Program-made: the position numbers and the translations under genes
Assembly: GCF_006494375.1 (NCBI RefSeq)
Contig: NZ_VHIZ01000036.1
Span: 62,001 to 126,000, forward strand
DNA length: 64,000 bases
Direction: 5' to 3'
DNA from: Pantoea anthophila
GTDB lineage: Bacteria; Pseudomonadota; Gammaproteobacteria; Enterobacterales; Enterobacteriaceae
Shown: piece by piece, positions 1 through 10,115 of the stretch
Layout: each line of letters opens with the position of its first letter
How positions within the stretch are numbered: the first letter of the stretch is position 1
The notes under the pieces: model-generated
Databases searched by the model: none
Told to the model about the DNA's origin: nothing
The model's input: the letters and a program-made list of their open reading frames with translations, nothing else

Positions 1-101
1 CATTGCCAGCGCGCCTCCTCAAGAAATTCAAGATAACGCGCATTGTTGACGTGCTGATAGACATCCAGATGGTAGCCGCGCACTTTTATGGTGGTCTGCA
101 T
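1..101 (-). CDS. fadM: Acyl-CoA thioesterase FadM (YbaW), N-terminal part only
   Basis: Only the first 33 codons lie in the window; the gene runs off the left edge. The reading begins MQTTIKVRGYHLDVYQHVNN, which matches the start of E. coli FadM/YbaW, a hotdog-fold long-chain acyl-CoA thioesterase linked to fatty-acid degradation. The DxxxHVNN segment contains the hotdog catalytic region (Asp in the LDVYQHVNNARYLE block). An in-frame ATG two codons upstream (position 107) is less likely because it lies too close to the AGGAG ribosome site. It follows ybaV on the same strand, as in E. coli. Confidence 0.85.
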   Translation of the reverse strand, partial: MQTTIKVRGYHLDVYQHVNNARYLEFLEEARWQ

Positions 102-198
102 GGTCATGCTCTCCTGCTTTGGGTGAACTGGTTGGACCTGTTCACTTTAGCAGAGCGGCCGGTTCAGCGCGGGTTATGCATCACAGATGCGTACTGCC

Positions 199-552
199 TC
201 ACAATTTCAGCCGGCCTGCATTACGTTCTATCAGCGCATTCCCGATCCCCGGCACTTCGCTGAGTTGCTGGATCGCGCTGAACGGTCCGTACTGTTCGCG
301 ATAACTGACAATGGCCTGGGCCTTTTTCAGCCCCACACCGTTCATCACGGCAGAGAGCTGTTCCGCCGTCGCATCGTTGATGCTGACCTGACCCGGCTGA
401 GCAACGTCGCTGATCGCTTTTTCCGGCGCAGGCAATGCGTTCTGGCTGATGGACGTGCTGGCAGGATCGGGGGCCGCAGCGACGCTGCTGTGGCAGAACG
501 CGCCGCCCAGCGCGAGTGAGAGATAGAGGGCAACGACTTCATGTTTAGCCAT
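199..552 (-). CDS. ybaV: Helix-hairpin-helix protein YbaV (ComEA-type), exported
   Basis: The product is 117 residues. The ATG at 552 is preceded by AAGGAG; the longer reading to 615 has no such site. Residues 1-26 form a signal peptide ending near SVAAA, so the protein is probably periplasmic. After a Pro/Ala-rich linker, residues about 56-117 carry two helix-hairpin-helix motifs (VSINDATAEQL, GVGLKKAQAIV, then VPGIGNALIERN), the ComEA/PF12836 type of non-specific DNA-binding module. E. coli YbaV has the same layout between ppiD and fadM. Its physiological job is not established; DNA handling in the periplasm is an inference from the ComEA resemblance. Confidence 0.88.
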   Translation of the reverse strand: MAKHEVVALYLSLALGGAFCHSSVAAAPDPASTSISQNALPAPEKAISDVAQPGQVSINDATAEQLSAVMNGVGLKKAQAIVSYREQYGPFSAIQQLSEVPGIGNALIERNAGRLKL

Positions 553-637
553 GCTGTGTTTCTCCTTGTGTGTAAACAGCAGCGACAGCGTGTCACGACG
601 GTGCACAAGGCACAAAAGCGGGATTTCAGAAATGGAA

Positions 638-657
638 AAGGCCGCGAATGCGGCCTT
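638..657 (-). terminator. Hairpin terminator downstream of ppiD
   Basis: An 8-bp perfect stem (AAGGCCGC/GCGGCCTT) with a four-base loop lies 36 nt past the ppiD stop. On the minus strand it is followed by a short U-run (TTTTCC). It probably ends or attenuates ppiD transcription before ybaV. Confidence 0.65.
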
Positions 658-692
658 GGGTTATTACAGTGGTTTCGCGGTTTCTGCGAGGC

Positions 693-2561
693 TTACTGCA
701 TTTGTGCGGCTGCGCCGTACTTGATTTTTGCCTCTTTGCGCAGATTTTGCAGTAACGCTTCAAAGGTCAGCTGGGCATTGTTCTGCGTGACACCTTTGAC
801 CATTTCATCAATCTGCGCCTGTGGCATGGTGCCGGTTTTCACCTTATCCACTGCCACCAGCACCACGTTGCCCTGCATATCTTCGCTCACGCCCCACGAC
901 GGTTTGTTATCCGCAGGCTGAGGCAGATTAAAGGCAGCCTGTGCCACCGGATCCTGCACGTTGCGATCGACCGTTTTACTGGCGCTCAGCGTCAGGCCTG
1001 CTGCGGTCAGCGCATCCTGCTTACCGGCTTTAAGCGCATCCAGCAGTTTGTCCGCCTGGGCTTTCGCCTGCTGCGTCGCTTTATCATGCTTCAGCGTGTC
1101 GGTGATCTGCGCTTTAACCTGATCCAGCGGTTTTACCGCTTCCGGTTTGTGATCGCTGATACGCAGCACAAAGGCGCGGTCGCCATCCACGCTGATGATA
1201 TCGGAGTTATTACCCGGCGCACCGTTCTGTCCCACCAGGCCACCGTTGAAGATAGCCTGCTTCACCGGATCAAAATTAAGCGCGTCTGGCAGTGAATCCT
1301 GACTGAACCAGCCGGTCTCCTGCGCCTTCAGACCGGAAGCCTGCTCGGCCCCCGCCAGTGACTCATTATCGTTGCTCGCCGCTTCGCTGACTTTCTGCTG
1401 CAGTTTGTAGAAGGCATCAACGCCCTTTTCCTGCTTCACTTTCGCGGCAATCGCACTGTGAACGTCAGCCAGCGGCTTAACCTGCTCTGCCTGGATATCG
1501 TCAAGACGCACGACCAGGAAGCCTACTGACGACTTGATCACGCCCGACATCTGGCCTTTCTCTGTCAGGCCCGCATTTTTCAGCTCATCCGGTGTGGTAG
1601 ACGGTTCCAGCCAGCCCATGTCGCCGCCCTTACGCGCGGAGATAGGGTCAATGGATTTGGCTTTTGCCACGTCCGCGAAAGAGGCGCCCGCTTTCAGCTG
1701 AGCCAGAACGGCATTAGCATCCGCTTCCGTTTTGGTCTGGATAACGCTGTAGCGGGTACGCTGTGGCTGCGTGTAGTCCGCTTTATGCTGATCGTACCAG
1801 GCCTGAATATCCGCCTCGCTGGCATCCTGCTGCATGCTGGCGGCATCCATCAGGATATAGCTGACGCGGAACTGCTCTGGTGCCATAAAGCTGCTTTTAT
1901 GCTGCTGATAATACTGGCTGATTTCGTCATCGGTGACGGTCTGTTTCGCCGCCAGCGCGTTCACATCCAGCGTCGCCTGACGGATATCACGCTGCTGGGA
2001 CACCAGGTCCACCAGCCGGCTCGCTTCGCCTTTCAGCGTGAAGTCGGTATTGGCAACGGCATTGATCAGCTGTTGATTGGAGAGCTGTTTACGCAGCGCT
2101 TCAGCATACTGGTCAGCACTGAAACCCATGCTGCCGATCAGATTGAGGTATTTCGCATTATCGAATTTACCGTTGGTCTGAAAAGCCTGCTGGTTGAAGA
2201 TAGCCTGTTTGACCTGATCGTCACTGATGCTGAGGTGGAGATCTTTGATATAGCTGTCAAGTAGCGCCCGGTCGATTAACTGAGACAGCGCCTGCTGACG
2301 CATCTGCTGCATGTAACCGTCGTTGCTGGCCAGCTGCGAGAACTGGTCACCCAGCATCTGCTGCTGACGGCTGCGTTCGCTGTTGAACGCCTGCTCCAGC
2401 TGCGCGCGGCTAATCTCCTGACCGTTTACTTTGGCCGCATAGTCGTTATTGCCGCCAATCAGATAGTTGCCAACGCCCGTCAGCACAAAGGAGAGGATAA
2501 TCAGCCCCAAAATAATCTTGAGCACGACATGGTTCGACGCCGCGCGTAAATTGTCCATCAT
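693..2561 (-). CDS. ppiD: Periplasmic chaperone / PpiC-like protein PpiD
   Basis: The 622-residue product is about the length of E. coli PpiD (623). It starts MMDNLRAASNH and has one N-terminal membrane anchor (about residues 14-34, rich in L/I/V/G), with the rest in the periplasm. An N-terminal SurA-like chaperone segment is followed by a parvulin domain at about residues 266-360 (QRTRYSVIQ ... GGDMGWLEPSTTPDELKNA ... VGFLVVRLDDIQ), then a second chaperone region. PpiD sits beside the SecYEG exit and helps nascent periplasmic and outer-membrane proteins; in E. coli its parvulin domain has little isomerase activity. It follows hupB on the same strand, separated by a terminator, so it probably has its own promoter in 2562-2702. 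Confidence 0.96.
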   Translation of the reverse strand: MMDNLRAASNHVVLKIILGLIILSFVLTGVGNYLIGGNNDYAAKVNGQEISRAQLEQAFNSERSRQQQMLGDQFSQLASNDGYMQQMRQQALSQLIDRALLDSYIKDLHLSISDDQVKQAIFNQQAFQTNGKFDNAKYLNLIGSMGFSADQYAEALRKQLSNQQLINAVANTDFTLKGEASRLVDLVSQQRDIRQATLDVNALAAKQTVTDDEISQYYQQHKSSFMAPEQFRVSYILMDAASMQQDASEADIQAWYDQHKADYTQPQRTRYSVIQTKTEADANAVLAQLKAGASFADVAKAKSIDPISARKGGDMGWLEPSTTPDELKNAGLTEKGQMSGVIKSSVGFLVVRLDDIQAEQVKPLADVHSAIAAKVKQEKGVDAFYKLQQKVSEAASNDNESLAGAEQASGLKAQETGWFSQDSLPDALNFDPVKQAIFNGGLVGQNGAPGNNSDIISVDGDRAFVLRISDHKPEAVKPLDQVKAQITDTLKHDKATQQAKAQADKLLDALKAGKQDALTAAGLTLSASKTVDRNVQDPVAQAAFNLPQPADNKPSWGVSEDMQGNVVLVAVDKVKTGTMPQAQIDEMVKGVTQNNAQLTFEALLQNLRKEAKIKYGAAAQMQ

Positions 2562-2702
2562 GGTATGGCAACACTCCGCTGTAGTGTGAATGTAAAGCCC
2601 GGTCGCCCTTCGCCTCTGGCTGGCGACTCACGCAACTGCTGGCTTAGCTGGCAGTCTCAATCCGGTCCAGGTCCATCTAACGGCCCGATTTTCACCGATT
2701 AA

Positions 2703-2732
2703 AACAAAAAAGGCACATCTCATTGATGTGCC
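2703..2732 (-). terminator. Intrinsic terminator of hupB
   Basis: On the minus strand an 8-bp stem GGCACATC/GATGTGCC with a five-base loop is followed by a T-rich run (TTTTTTGTTTT), 76 nt after the hupB stop. This is a classic Rho-independent terminator. Confidence 0.8.
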
Positions 2733-2808
2733 CGTATGTTACATGAGAACGCGTTCATCGTCCTCTCATCCACTGAAGAAAATGCGTCAATGAATCTGTT
2801 CGTTATTC

Positions 2809-3081
2809 TTAATTGACTGCGTCTTTCAAGGCTTTACCGGCACGGAAACCTGGCACTTTACCGGCCGGGATCGTGATCTCTTTACCGGTTTGCGGGTTAC
2901 GGCCAGTACGCGCAGCACGGTCACGTACAGAGAAAGTACCGAAACCGACCAGAGCCACTTCATCACCGTCTTTCAGCGCATCAGAAACAGAGCCCATAAA
3001 TGCATCTAAAACACGTCCCGCTGCCGCTTTAGAAATGTCAGCATCAGCAGCAATTTTGTCGATCAATTGTGACTTATTCAC
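2809..3081 (-). CDS. hupB: DNA-binding protein HU, beta subunit
   Basis: The product has 90 residues, as HU-beta does. The start is GTG at 3081, giving [21 protein letters not shown]. coli hupB also starts with GTG, and the in-frame ATG three codons upstream would add three residues not found in the family. The [20 protein letters not shown] segment is the beta-arm with the conserved RNPQTG tip, whose proline intercalates into the minor groove. HU compacts and bends DNA non-specifically and works as a homodimer or with HU-alpha. It lies directly downstream of lon, with a terminator on each side. Confidence 0.97.
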   Translation of the reverse strand: MNKSQLIDKIAADADISKAAAGRVLDAFMGSVSDALKDGDEVALVGFGTFSVRDRAARTGRNPQTGKEITIPAGKVPGFRAGKALKDAVN

Positions 3082-3229
3082 TCTCTTCATCCCCTCTTTT
3101 ATTATTTCACATCGTACCCCGGCTTCCCGCCGGGTACGAACGCGCAGCAAGTTATATCAAGCCTGTGGAGCCGAAACAACGGAATTTCTCTGAGAACGTC
3201 ATGCCGGCAGCCACCTAAATTAGCGGCAC

Positions 3230-3267
3230 AAAAAAAAGCTGGCAAGCGTCAATTGCCTTGCCAGCTT
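3230..3267 (-). terminator. Intrinsic terminator of lon
   Basis: An 11-bp stem AAGCTGGCAAG/CTTGCCAGCTT lies 30 nt past the lon stop. On the minus strand it is followed by an uninterrupted run of T (A-run 3230-3238 on the plus strand). Confidence 0.85.
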
Positions 3268-3296
3268 CGCTTTTTAACGGTTTATGCCGCTAATCA

Positions 3297-5651
3297 CTAT
3301 TTTGCTGTTGCGACCTGCATACCGTATGGCGCATTTTCCAGTGCCAGATTCAGCACCTCTTCAATGCGTTTCACCGGATGAATCGCCAGATCGGCAATCA
3401 CGTTCTGAGGAATATCTTCCAGATCACGCTTGTTGTCGTCCGGGATCAGTACGGTTTTGATGCCACCACGGTGTGCGGCCAGCAGTTTCTCTTTCAGGCC
3501 GCCAATCGGCAGCACCTGACCACGCAGGGTGATCTCACCGGTCATCGCCACATCGGCGCGCACCGGGTTACCGGTCAGACAGGAGACCAGCGCGGTGCAC
3601 ATCGCGATACCGGCACTTGGGCCATCTTTTGGCGTCGCGCCTTCCGGAACGTGAACGTGAATATCACGTTTTTCGTAGAAGTCACCATTGATACCCAGCT
3701 TCTCGGCACGGGCACGCACCACGGTCAGCGCAGCCTGAATCGACTCCTGCATCACTTCACCCAGCGACCCCGTATAAGTCAGCTTGCCTTTACCCGGCAC
3801 ACAGGCGGTTTCGATGGTCAGCAGATCGCCGCCCACTTCGGTCCACGCCAGTCCGGTCACCTGACCGACACGGTTTTCGCTGTCAGCACGGCCATAGTCG
3901 AAGCGCTGAACGCCCAGGAAATCCTTGAGGTTCTCGCCATCGATGGTGATGTGCTTTTTCGTCTTGTCCATCAGCAGTGACTTCACCGCTTTACGGCACA
4001 ATTTCGACAGCTCACGCTCAAGACTACGCACCCCGGCTTCGCGGGTGTAGTAGCGAATGATGCCGATGATGGCGCTGTCTTCAACCGTAATCTCACTGGC
4101 TTTCAGGGCGTTACGCTCAATCTGCTTCGGCAGCAGATGCTGCTTAGCGATGTTCAGTTTTTCATCTTCGGTGTAACCCGACAGACGAATCACTTCCATA
4201 CGGTCAAGCAGCGGAGCCGGAATGTTCATGGAGTTTGACGTGGCCACGAACATCACATCTGAGAGGTCATAGTCGACTTCCAGATAGTGATCGTTGAACG
4301 CAATGTTCTGTTCCGGATCGAGGACTTCCAGCAGCGCCGACGCCGGATCGCCACGCATGTCAGAGGACATCTTGTCGATTTCATCCAGCAGGAACAGCGG
4401 GTTTTTCACCCCGACTTTTGCCATTTTCTGAATGAGTTTACCCGGCATTGAGCCGATGTAAGTCCGACGGTGACCACGGATTTCCGCTTCGTCACGCACG
4501 CCACCCAGAGCCATACGCACATATTTACGTCCGGTCGCTTTGGCGATCGACTGACCGAGGGACGTTTTACCTACCCCTGGCGGTCCGACCAGGCAGAGAA
4601 TCGGCCCTTTGATTTTGCTGACGCGACTCTGAACCGCAAGATACTCGAGAATACGATCCTTCACGCGCTCCAGACCGTAGTGATCGGTATCCAGTGTCTC
4701 CTGCGCTTTACGCAGATCTTTCTTCACTTTGCTGCGCGCGTTCCACGGAACCTGTACCATCCAGTCGATGTAGCCACGCACTACGGTCGCTTCCGCCGAC
4801 ATCGGAGACATCATTTTCAGCTTCTGCAGCTCAGCTTCGGCTTTCTCACGCGCCTCTTCCGGCATTTTTGCCGCATCGATTTTGCGTTTTAACGCTTCAT
4901 ATTCGTCCGGCGCGTCATCCATCTCGCCCAGCTCTTTCTGAATCGCCTTCATCTGCTCATTCAGATAGTACTCGCGCTGGCTCTTCTCCATCTGCTTTTT
5001 AACACGGTTGCGAATACGCTTCTCAACCTGCAGCAGATCGATTTCAGATTCCATCATCGCCATCAGATATTCCAGACGTTCGTTAACGTCGGACATCTCC
5101 AGCACAGACTGTTTGTCTGCCAGTTTCAGTGGCATATGTGCAGCAACGGTGTCGGCAAGGCGCGCCGCATCGTCAATATTGTTCAGTGAGGTCAGGACCT
5201 CAGGTGGGATCTTTTTATTCAGTTTGATGTAGCCTTCAAACTGGTTGATCGCCGTGCGCACCAGCACTTCCTGCTCGCGCTCTTCAATTTCCGGCGAAAC
5301 CAGGTATTCAGCTTGTGCCACAAAATGGTCACCGTTATCGGCCAGCGTCGTGATATGGGCGCGCTGTAAACCTTCGACTAGAACTTTGACGGTGCCATCC
5401 GGCAGTTTCAGCATTTGCAATACTGATGCCACGGTCCCTACTGAAAAGAGATCGTTAATGCCAGGTTCATCCGTTGAAGCCTCTTTCTGTGCGACCAGCA
5501 TGATTTTTTTATCATGATCCATTGCGGCTTCAAGGCACCGAATTGATTTTTCCCGGCCAACAAACAACGGAATTACCATGTGCGGATAAACCACCACGTC
5601 GCGCAGCGGCAACACGGGGATTTCAATGCGTTCAGAACGCTCAGGATTCAT
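3297..5651 (-). CDS. lon: ATP-dependent protease Lon
   Basis: The product has 784 residues, identical in length to E. coli Lon. The N-terminal LON substrate-binding domain (about 10-202) begins [20 protein letters not shown]. The AAA+ module has Walker [10 protein letters not shown] near residue 356 and Walker [10 protein letters not shown]. The C-terminal protease domain carries the Ser-Lys dyad: the serine lies in PKDGPSAG (about 679) and the lysine in [10 protein letters not shown] (about 722). Lon is the cytosolic housekeeping protease for misfolded and regulatory proteins. Its upstream region contains a sigma-32 promoter, so heat-shock induction is expected. The order clpX-lon-hupB is conserved in enterobacteria. 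Confidence 0.98.
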   Translation of the reverse strand: MNPERSERIEIPVLPLRDVVVYPHMVIPLFVGREKSIRCLEAAMDHDKKIMLVAQKEASTDEPGINDLFSVGTVASVLQMLKLPDGTVKVLVEGLQRAHITTLADNGDHFVAQAEYLVSPEIEEREQEVLVRTAINQFEGYIKLNKKIPPEVLTSLNNIDDAARLADTVAAHMPLKLADKQSVLEMSDVNERLEYLMAMMESEIDLLQVEKRIRNRVKKQMEKSQREYYLNEQMKAIQKELGEMDDAPDEYEALKRKIDAAKMPEEAREKAEAELQKLKMMSPMSAEATVVRGYIDWMVQVPWNARSKVKKDLRKAQETLDTDHYGLERVKDRILEYLAVQSRVSKIKGPILCLVGPPGVGKTSLGQSIAKATGRKYVRMALGGVRDEAEIRGHRRTYIGSMPGKLIQKMAKVGVKNPLFLLDEIDKMSSDMRGDPASALLEVLDPEQNIAFNDHYLEVDYDLSDVMFVATSNSMNIPAPLLDRMEVIRLSGYTEDEKLNIAKQHLLPKQIERNALKASEITVEDSAIIGIIRYYTREAGVRSLERELSKLCRKAVKSLLMDKTKKHITIDGENLKDFLGVQRFDYGRADSENRVGQVTGLAWTEVGGDLLTIETACVPGKGKLTYTGSLGEVMQESIQAALTVVRARAEKLGINGDFYEKRDIHVHVPEGATPKDGPSAGIAMCTALVSCLTGNPVRADVAMTGEITLRGQVLPIGGLKEKLLAAHRGGIKTVLIPDDNKRDLEDIPQNVIADLAIHPVKRIEEVLNLALENAPYGMQVATAK

Positions 5652-5733
5652 AGAGCTCTCTCTTTGTTTAATGTCCGCCAGGTGATGGGAACCGCATCAG
5701 GCAGGTATGCAGTTAAACCCACAGGTATCTGAG

Positions 5734-5762
5734 TATATGGGGATGATTGTCTGACATTCAAC
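5734..5762 (-). promoter_or_regulatory. Sigma-32 heat-shock promoter of lon
   Basis: On the minus strand GTTGAA (5757-5762) and CCCCATATA (5734-5742) are separated by 14 nt. This fits the sigma-32 pattern CTTGAAA-N13-15-CCCCATNT, and it resembles the known E. coli lon promoter. It lies about 85-110 nt upstream of the lon ATG. Confidence 0.8.
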
Positions 5763-5781
5763 GTCACAGAGGCGAGAAAAG

Positions 5782-5809
5782 CAAAAGGGGAAACATTTTC
5801 CCCTTTTTT
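5782..5809 (-). terminator. Intrinsic terminator of clpX
   Basis: The hairpin AAAAGGGGAAA/TTTCCCCTTTT has a three-base loop and lies 29 nt past the clpX stop, with flanking A- and T-rich tracts. It separates clpX from lon. Confidence 0.75.
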
Positions 5810-5837
5810 AAGATAACAATGTGGACGATCTGTTTAA

Positions 5838-7109
5838 TTATTCGCCAGATGCCTGCGCTTCGTGCTTACCGTAAATCAGCATCGGTTCAGACTGACCGTC
5901 AATAACTGACTCATCAATCACTACTTTTTCGACGTCATCCATAGAAGGCAGGTCATACATCGTTTCCAGTAACGCGCCTTCAACAATCGAACGCAGACCA
6001 CGTGCACCGGTTTTACGTGACATCGCTTTTTTCGCAATAGCGGTTAACGCCTCGTCACGGAACTCCAGCTCGACGCCTTCCAGGTTGAACAGCGCCTGGT
6101 ACTGTTTGGTCAGGGCATTCTTCGGCTCACGCAGAATCTGAATCAGGGCTTCTTCACTCAGCTCGCTCAGGGTCGCCACAACAGGCAGACGGCCGATAAA
6201 CTCAGGGATCAGACCAAATTTGATTAAATCTTCAGGTTCACACTGTGAAAGCAGTTCGCCTTCGCTGGCTTTCTGCGATTTCCCTTTCACGGTTGCGCCG
6301 AAGCCGATACCGGATCCGGTTTCAACACGCTGCGAGATCACTTTGTCCAGACCGGCGAATGCGCCGCCACAGATAAAGAGAATTTTAGAGGTGTCAACCT
6401 GCAAAAATTCCTGCTGAGGATGCTTACGTCCGCCCTGCGGTGGAACCGCGGCTACAGTACCTTCAATCAGCTTCAGCAGCGCCTGCTGAACACCTTCGCC
6501 TGACACGTCACGGGTGATCGACGGGTTGTCAGACTTACGTGAAATTTTGTCGATTTCATCAATGTAGACGATGCCGCGCTGCGCTTTCTGCACGTCATAG
6601 TCACACTTCTGCAGCAGCTTCTGGATGATGTTTTCGACATCTTCACCCACGTAACCCGCTTCAGTCAGCGTGGTTGCGTCAGCCATGGTGAACGGCACAT
6701 CCAGCAGGCGCGCCAGCGTCTCAGCCAGCAGCGTTTTACCGCTCCCGGTCGGACCAATCAGCAGAATGTTACTTTTGCCCAGCTCAATACCGTTGCTGGT
6801 ATCGCCATTGCGCAGACGTTTGTAGTGGTTGTAAACCGCAACCGCCAACACTTTCTTCGCTCTCTCCTGACCGATGACATAATCATCAAGATGATGGCGA
6901 ATTTCATGTGGGGTTGGCAACGCACTGCGTTCACGATGCGGGGCAACTTCTTTGATCTCTTCGCGAATGATGTCGTTGCACAGGTCAACACACTCATCGC
7001 AGATATACACTGACGGCCCGGCAATCAGCTTTCGCACTTCATGCTGGCTTTTGCCGCAAAAAGAGCAGTACAGCAACTTTCCTGAACCGTCTTTGCGCTT
7101 ATCTGTCAT
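5838..7109 (-). CDS. clpX: ClpXP protease ATPase subunit ClpX
   Basis: The product has 423 residues (E. coli 424). An N-terminal C4 zinc-binding dimerization domain is visible as CSFCGKSQ ... CDECVDLC, with cysteines at about 15, 18, 37 and 40. The AAA+ domain has Walker A GPTGSGKT, the pore loop GYVG, Walker [10 protein letters not shown] and the RKH loop (GGRKHPQ). ClpX unfolds substrates and feeds them to ClpP; the IGFG loop used to dock ClpP is seen in the SGIGFGATV segment. It lies downstream of clpP on the same strand and is probably co-transcribed. Confidence 0.98.
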   Translation of the reverse strand: MTDKRKDGSGKLLYCSFCGKSQHEVRKLIAGPSVYICDECVDLCNDIIREEIKEVAPHRERSALPTPHEIRHHLDDYVIGQERAKKVLAVAVYNHYKRLRNGDTSNGIELGKSNILLIGPTGSGKTLLAETLARLLDVPFTMADATTLTEAGYVGEDVENIIQKLLQKCDYDVQKAQRGIVYIDEIDKISRKSDNPSITRDVSGEGVQQALLKLIEGTVAAVPPQGGRKHPQQEFLQVDTSKILFICGGAFAGLDKVISQRVETGSGIGFGATVKGKSQKASEGELLSQCEPEDLIKFGLIPEFIGRLPVVATLSELSEEALIQILREPKNALTKQYQALFNLEGVELEFRDEALTAIAKKAMSRKTGARGLRSIVEGALLETMYDLPSMDDVEKVVIDESVIDGQSEPMLIYGKHEAQASGE

Positions 7110-7243
7110 CAGTTAACCTCTTCTTGTTCTCAGGCCGTACCTGCGTACGGCGCAGGCCGTGCAGTGACGGCCGAAATTCATTCAACCCGTAATAGTACCG
7201 TTGTCCTGTTAACTATAGACCAGGGACAAGGGTAAGTCGGGTC

Positions 7244-7867
7244 TTATTGGCGATGCGTCAGAATTGAATCGACTAAGCCATACTCTACCGCTTCACTGGC
7301 AGAGAGGAAACGGTCACGCTCGGTGTCGCGCTCAATTTCTTCCAGCGATTTACCGGTGTGCTCAGCCATCAGCTCATTCATACGCTGTTTCACCTTCAGG
7401 ATCTCGCGCGCATGGATTTCGATGTCTGACGCCTGGCCCTGATAGCCGCCCAGCGGCTGGTGGATCATGACGCGTGAGTTTGGCAGGCAGAAACGTTTAC
7501 CTTTGGTCCCCGCGGTCAGCAGGAAAGCGCCCATGGAACAGGCCTGACCCATACAGATAGTGCTGACGTCCGGCTTGATGAACTTCATGGTGTCGTAAAT
7601 CGACATGCCAGCCGTGATCACGCCGCCCGGTGAGTTAATGTAGAGATAGATATCTTTTTCCGGGTTTTCCGCTTCCAGAAACAGCATCTGCGCGACGATC
7701 AGATTCGCCATATGGTCTTCGACCTGGCCGGTCAGGAAGATCACACGCTCTTTCAGCAGACGGGAGTAAATGTCGTAAGAACGCTCACCACGCGAAGTCT
7801 GTTCAACAACCATTGGCACCAGCGCATTGTGCGGTGCAGTATATTCACGATCGCCACTGTATGACAT
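7244..7867 (-). CDS. clpP: ATP-dependent Clp protease proteolytic subunit ClpP
   Basis: The product has 207 residues, as in E. coli. The start at 7867 is chosen because it yields [20 protein letters not shown] and has GGAG seven bases upstream; an upstream in-frame ATG at 7900 lacks family support. The catalytic triad is Ser111 ([10 protein letters not shown]), His136 (MIHQPLGG) and Asp185 (ERDTERDRF). The first residues up to about Ala11-Pro12 correspond to the propeptide that is removed on assembly. ClpP forms the double heptameric chamber served by ClpX and ClpA. The residue before the catalytic Ser is Cys, where E. coli has Ala. Confidence 0.98.
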   Translation of the reverse strand: MSYSGDREYTAPHNALVPMVVEQTSRGERSYDIYSRLLKERVIFLTGQVEDHMANLIVAQMLFLEAENPEKDIYLYINSPGGVITAGMSIYDTMKFIKPDVSTICMGQACSMGAFLLTAGTKGKRFCLPNSRVMIHQPLGGYQGQASDIEIHAREILKVKQRMNELMAEHTGKSLEEIERDTERDRFLSASEAVEYGLVDSILTHRQ

Positions 7868-8010
7868 TACCGTCTCCTGGATAAATTTCATTGGCAACAT
7901 TCTGTACCGATTCTACGAAAGACGCGCGGGAAACTCCACGCCACGTCTCTTTCCGACACCTTCAGGACGGTTAATCAGCCAGCCTCACTCTTCTTCCTGC
8001 ATACTCCCTA

Positions 8011-8040
8011 TATCTGGGGATAGTGCACGCCTGTTTCAAG
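8011..8040 (-). promoter_or_regulatory. Sigma-32 heat-shock promoter of clpP(X)
   Basis: On the minus strand CTTGAAA (8034-8040) and CCCCAGATA (8011-8019) are 14 nt apart, an almost consensus sigma-32 promoter. It lies about 145 nt upstream of the clpP start. The rest of the 335-nt gap 7868-8202 holds the clpP leader and the tig terminator; I see no gene in it. Confidence 0.82.
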
Positions 8041-8147
8041 CATAACAATCTTTTCCCTGTTCGCTAACCCGGAAAAAGCGATGCGTGAATAATTTGCTGG
8101 TTAATTAAGCAAATAGAGGGGAAGAATCGCGTGCTGCGCGTCAAAAC

Positions 8148-8178
8148 AAAAAAGCCCGCGACTTTTCAGTCGCGGGCT
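8148..8178 (-). terminator. Intrinsic terminator of tig
   Basis: An 11-bp perfect stem AGCCCGCGACT/AGTCGCGGGCT with loop TTTC is followed on the minus strand by six T, 24 nt after the tig stop. Confidence 0.9.
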
Positions 8179-8202
8179 TAGCACATACCGTTAAAGGTCT
8201 GA

Positions 8203-9507
8203 TCAGGCCTGAGCGGTCTGGTTCATCAGATCCTGGAAGTTGGTCTCTTTCTCGGTCACTTTCGCTTTCGCCAGGACCGCTTCAACCGCCTGCTCTTCCA
8301 GCGCAACGTTGCGCATGTTGTTCATCAGCTCGTTATTCTTGCTGTAGAACTCGATCACTTCCTGCGGATCTTCATACGCAGAAGCCATCTCTTCGATCAT
8401 GGTGTTAACGCGTGCTTCATCCGCTTTCAGCTCATGGGTACGAATCACTTCGCCCAGAAGCAGGCCGACAACAACACGGCGTTTCGCCTGCTCTTCGAAC
8501 AGTTCGCGAGGCAGTTCCAGCGCCTGCTGCTCGTTGCCACCAAAACGCTGTGCAGCCTGACGACGCAGAACGTCGATTTCGCTATCAACCAGCGCAGCAG
8601 GAACGTCGATTTCGTTAGCCGCAACCAGACCGTCGATCGCCTGTGATTTGATGCGGTTACGGATAGCGCCTTTCAGCTCACGATCCATGTTCTTACGGAC
8701 TTCAGTGCGCAGACCGGCAACAGAACCATCTTCAACGCCGAAACGTTTGATGAACTCTTCAGTCAGTTCTGGCAGCTCGCGCGTTTCAACTTTCTTCAGC
8801 ACGATCTCGAACTTCGCGTCTTTCCCTTTCAGGGTTTCTGCGTGGTAGTCGTCCGGGAATTTCACGTCAATGGTGAACGTCTCGCCCGCTTTGTGACCCA
8901 CGATGCCTTCTTCAAAGCCCGGGATCATGCGGCCCTGGCCCATGGCCAGAACGAAATCAGAGGCTTTGCCGCCTTCGAACTCTTCGCCGTCAACGGAACC
9001 GTTGAAGTCGAGGGTCGCGCGATCTTCTGCACCGGCCGCTGCGTCGCTTTCAATCCAGTTAGCCTGCTGCTTGCGCAGGGTATCCAGCATGGTGTCAACG
9101 TCAGCATCGGTAACTTCAACCAGAGGTTTTTCGACTTCGATGTTTTCCAGGCCTTTCAGCTCAACTTCCGGATACACTTCGAACTCAACCGCGTAGGTGA
9201 AATCCTGACCTTCTTTGTACTCGCCTGGCACGTAGTTAGGTGCGCCAGCCGGGTTGATTTTTTCTTTGATGATGGCGTCAACGAAGTTGCGCGTCATCAG
9301 CTCGCCCAGCACGTCCTGGCGGACAGAAGCGCCGTAACGCTGTGCGACGATGTTCATCGGCACTTTGCCTTTACGGAAACCATCGATGCGAACTTTCCTG
9401 GCAACGTCAACCAGTTCTTTTTTTACTGCGCTTTCGATGCTGTCAGCAGCGACAGTAATCGTAATGCGACGGCCCAGGCCCTGAGTGGTTTCTACAGAAA
9501 CTTGCAT
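8203..9507 (-). CDS. tig: Trigger factor, ribosome-associated chaperone
   Basis: The product has 434 residues (E. coli 432). The N-terminal ribosome-binding domain has the signature GFRKGKVP at about 44-51, which docks on ribosomal protein L23. An FKBP-type prolyl isomerase domain follows (about 150-245: [19 protein letters not shown] ... [16 protein letters not shown]). The C-terminal arms form the chaperone cavity. It acts on nascent chains in the cytoplasm. It precedes clpP-clpX on the same strand, as in other enterobacteria, but a strong terminator and a separate heat-shock promoter make it a separate unit. Confidence 0.98.
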   Translation of the reverse strand: MQVSVETTQGLGRRITITVAADSIESAVKKELVDVARKVRIDGFRKGKVPMNIVAQRYGASVRQDVLGELMTRNFVDAIIKEKINPAGAPNYVPGEYKEGQDFTYAVEFEVYPEVELKGLENIEVEKPLVEVTDADVDTMLDTLRKQQANWIESDAAAGAEDRATLDFNGSVDGEEFEGGKASDFVLAMGQGRMIPGFEEGIVGHKAGETFTIDVKFPDDYHAETLKGKDAKFEIVLKKVETRELPELTEEFIKRFGVEDGSVAGLRTEVRKNMDRELKGAIRNRIKSQAIDGLVAANEIDVPAALVDSEIDVLRRQAAQRFGGNEQQALELPRELFEEQAKRRVVVGLLLGEVIRTHELKADEARVNTMIEEMASAYEDPQEVIEFYSKNNELMNNMRNVALEEQAVEAVLAKAKVTEKETNFQDLMNQTAQA

Positions 9508-9660
9508 CTTGTTACCTCAAAAAATCACGTGCTCGGTCAACTTCAGACACCACACATCGTGAAATGCGCCGTATCCAACAACCGGGACGGCTTCCGTGAA
9601 GAGAACCTGATCCCTGTTACCAGAAGCGTCCCGAAGACATTCCGGAAAAATAGACGCAGC

Positions 9661-9666
9661 ATTATA
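9661..9666 (-). promoter_or_regulatory. Putative -10 element for tig
   Basis: The minus strand reads a perfect TATAAT here, about 155 nt upstream of the tig ATG. A weak -35 candidate (TCGACT) lies 18 nt further upstream. The transcript would have a leader of roughly 150 nt. The remainder of the gap 9508-9800 holds only the bolA terminator. Confidence 0.5.
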
Positions 9667-9764
9667 GCGGCATCGCTGGAATGAGTCGAGGATGGTAACT
9701 CACCACTTTTCAGCAGCTTTGCTGCTTTTTTGAGCCAGGGATCGCGTTTTTCGCTAAATAAACG

Positions 9765-9785
9765 AAAAAACGGCCCGCAGGCCGT
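9765..9785 (-). terminator. Intrinsic terminator of bolA
   Basis: The minus strand has a GC-rich hairpin ACGGCC/GGCCGT with a four-base loop followed by TTTTT, 16 nt after the bolA stop. Confidence 0.75.
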
Positions 9786-9800
9786 TTCAGAGAAGGGAGA

Positions 9801-10115
9801 TCAGGCGAGGGTTCCGGCCCCACGACAGTTCGGCGAAGCCAGCACGGTATCCTGCAATCCTTCCCACTCTTTCAGTGTGTAGGTGTGCAGGGCTAAGGCA
9901 TGGACGCTGCCGGCGAGTTCTGCCGCCAGTTCGCCATAAATCAGACGGTGACGCGCCAGAAAGCGCTGGCCTGCAAAGCAGTCGCTGACAATAACCACTT
10001 TGAAGTGACTTTCGGAACCGGCAGGCACATTATGCCGGTAACTTTCATCATGCACTTCCAGATGAGCTGGCTGAAATGCCACACGCAGCTTTTCTTCTAT
10101 TTGTTCGCGGATCAT
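9801..10115 (-). CDS. bolA: Transcriptional regulator / Fe-S cluster-associated protein BolA
   Basis: The product has 104 residues (E. coli 105). It shows the BolA fold: an N-terminal helix ([14 protein letters not shown]), a loop with [20 protein letters not shown], and [26 protein letters not shown] with the conserved C-terminal histidine. BolA controls morphology and biofilm genes in stationary phase, and forms [2Fe-2S] complexes with monothiol glutaredoxin using its histidines. The start is preceded by GAGGAG. It sits between tig and the divergent yajG, as in E. coli. Confidence 0.95.
   Translation of the reverse strand: MIREQIEEKLRVAFQPAHLEVHDESYRHNVPAGSESHFKVVIVSDCFAGQRFLARHRLIYGELAAELAGSVHALALHTYTLKEWEGLQDTVLASPNCRGAGTLA

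Noticed and set aside
8842-9684. 280-codon open frame antisense to tig
   Set aside because: It mirrors the codon pattern of tig, has no recognisable domain and no plausible ribosome site. High GC gives many such shadows.
9712-9731. GCAGC-TTT-GCTGC followed by T-run on the plus strand
   Set aside because: It looks like a small terminator, but no plus-strand gene precedes it; both neighbours are on the minus strand and the T-run faces the wrong way for them.
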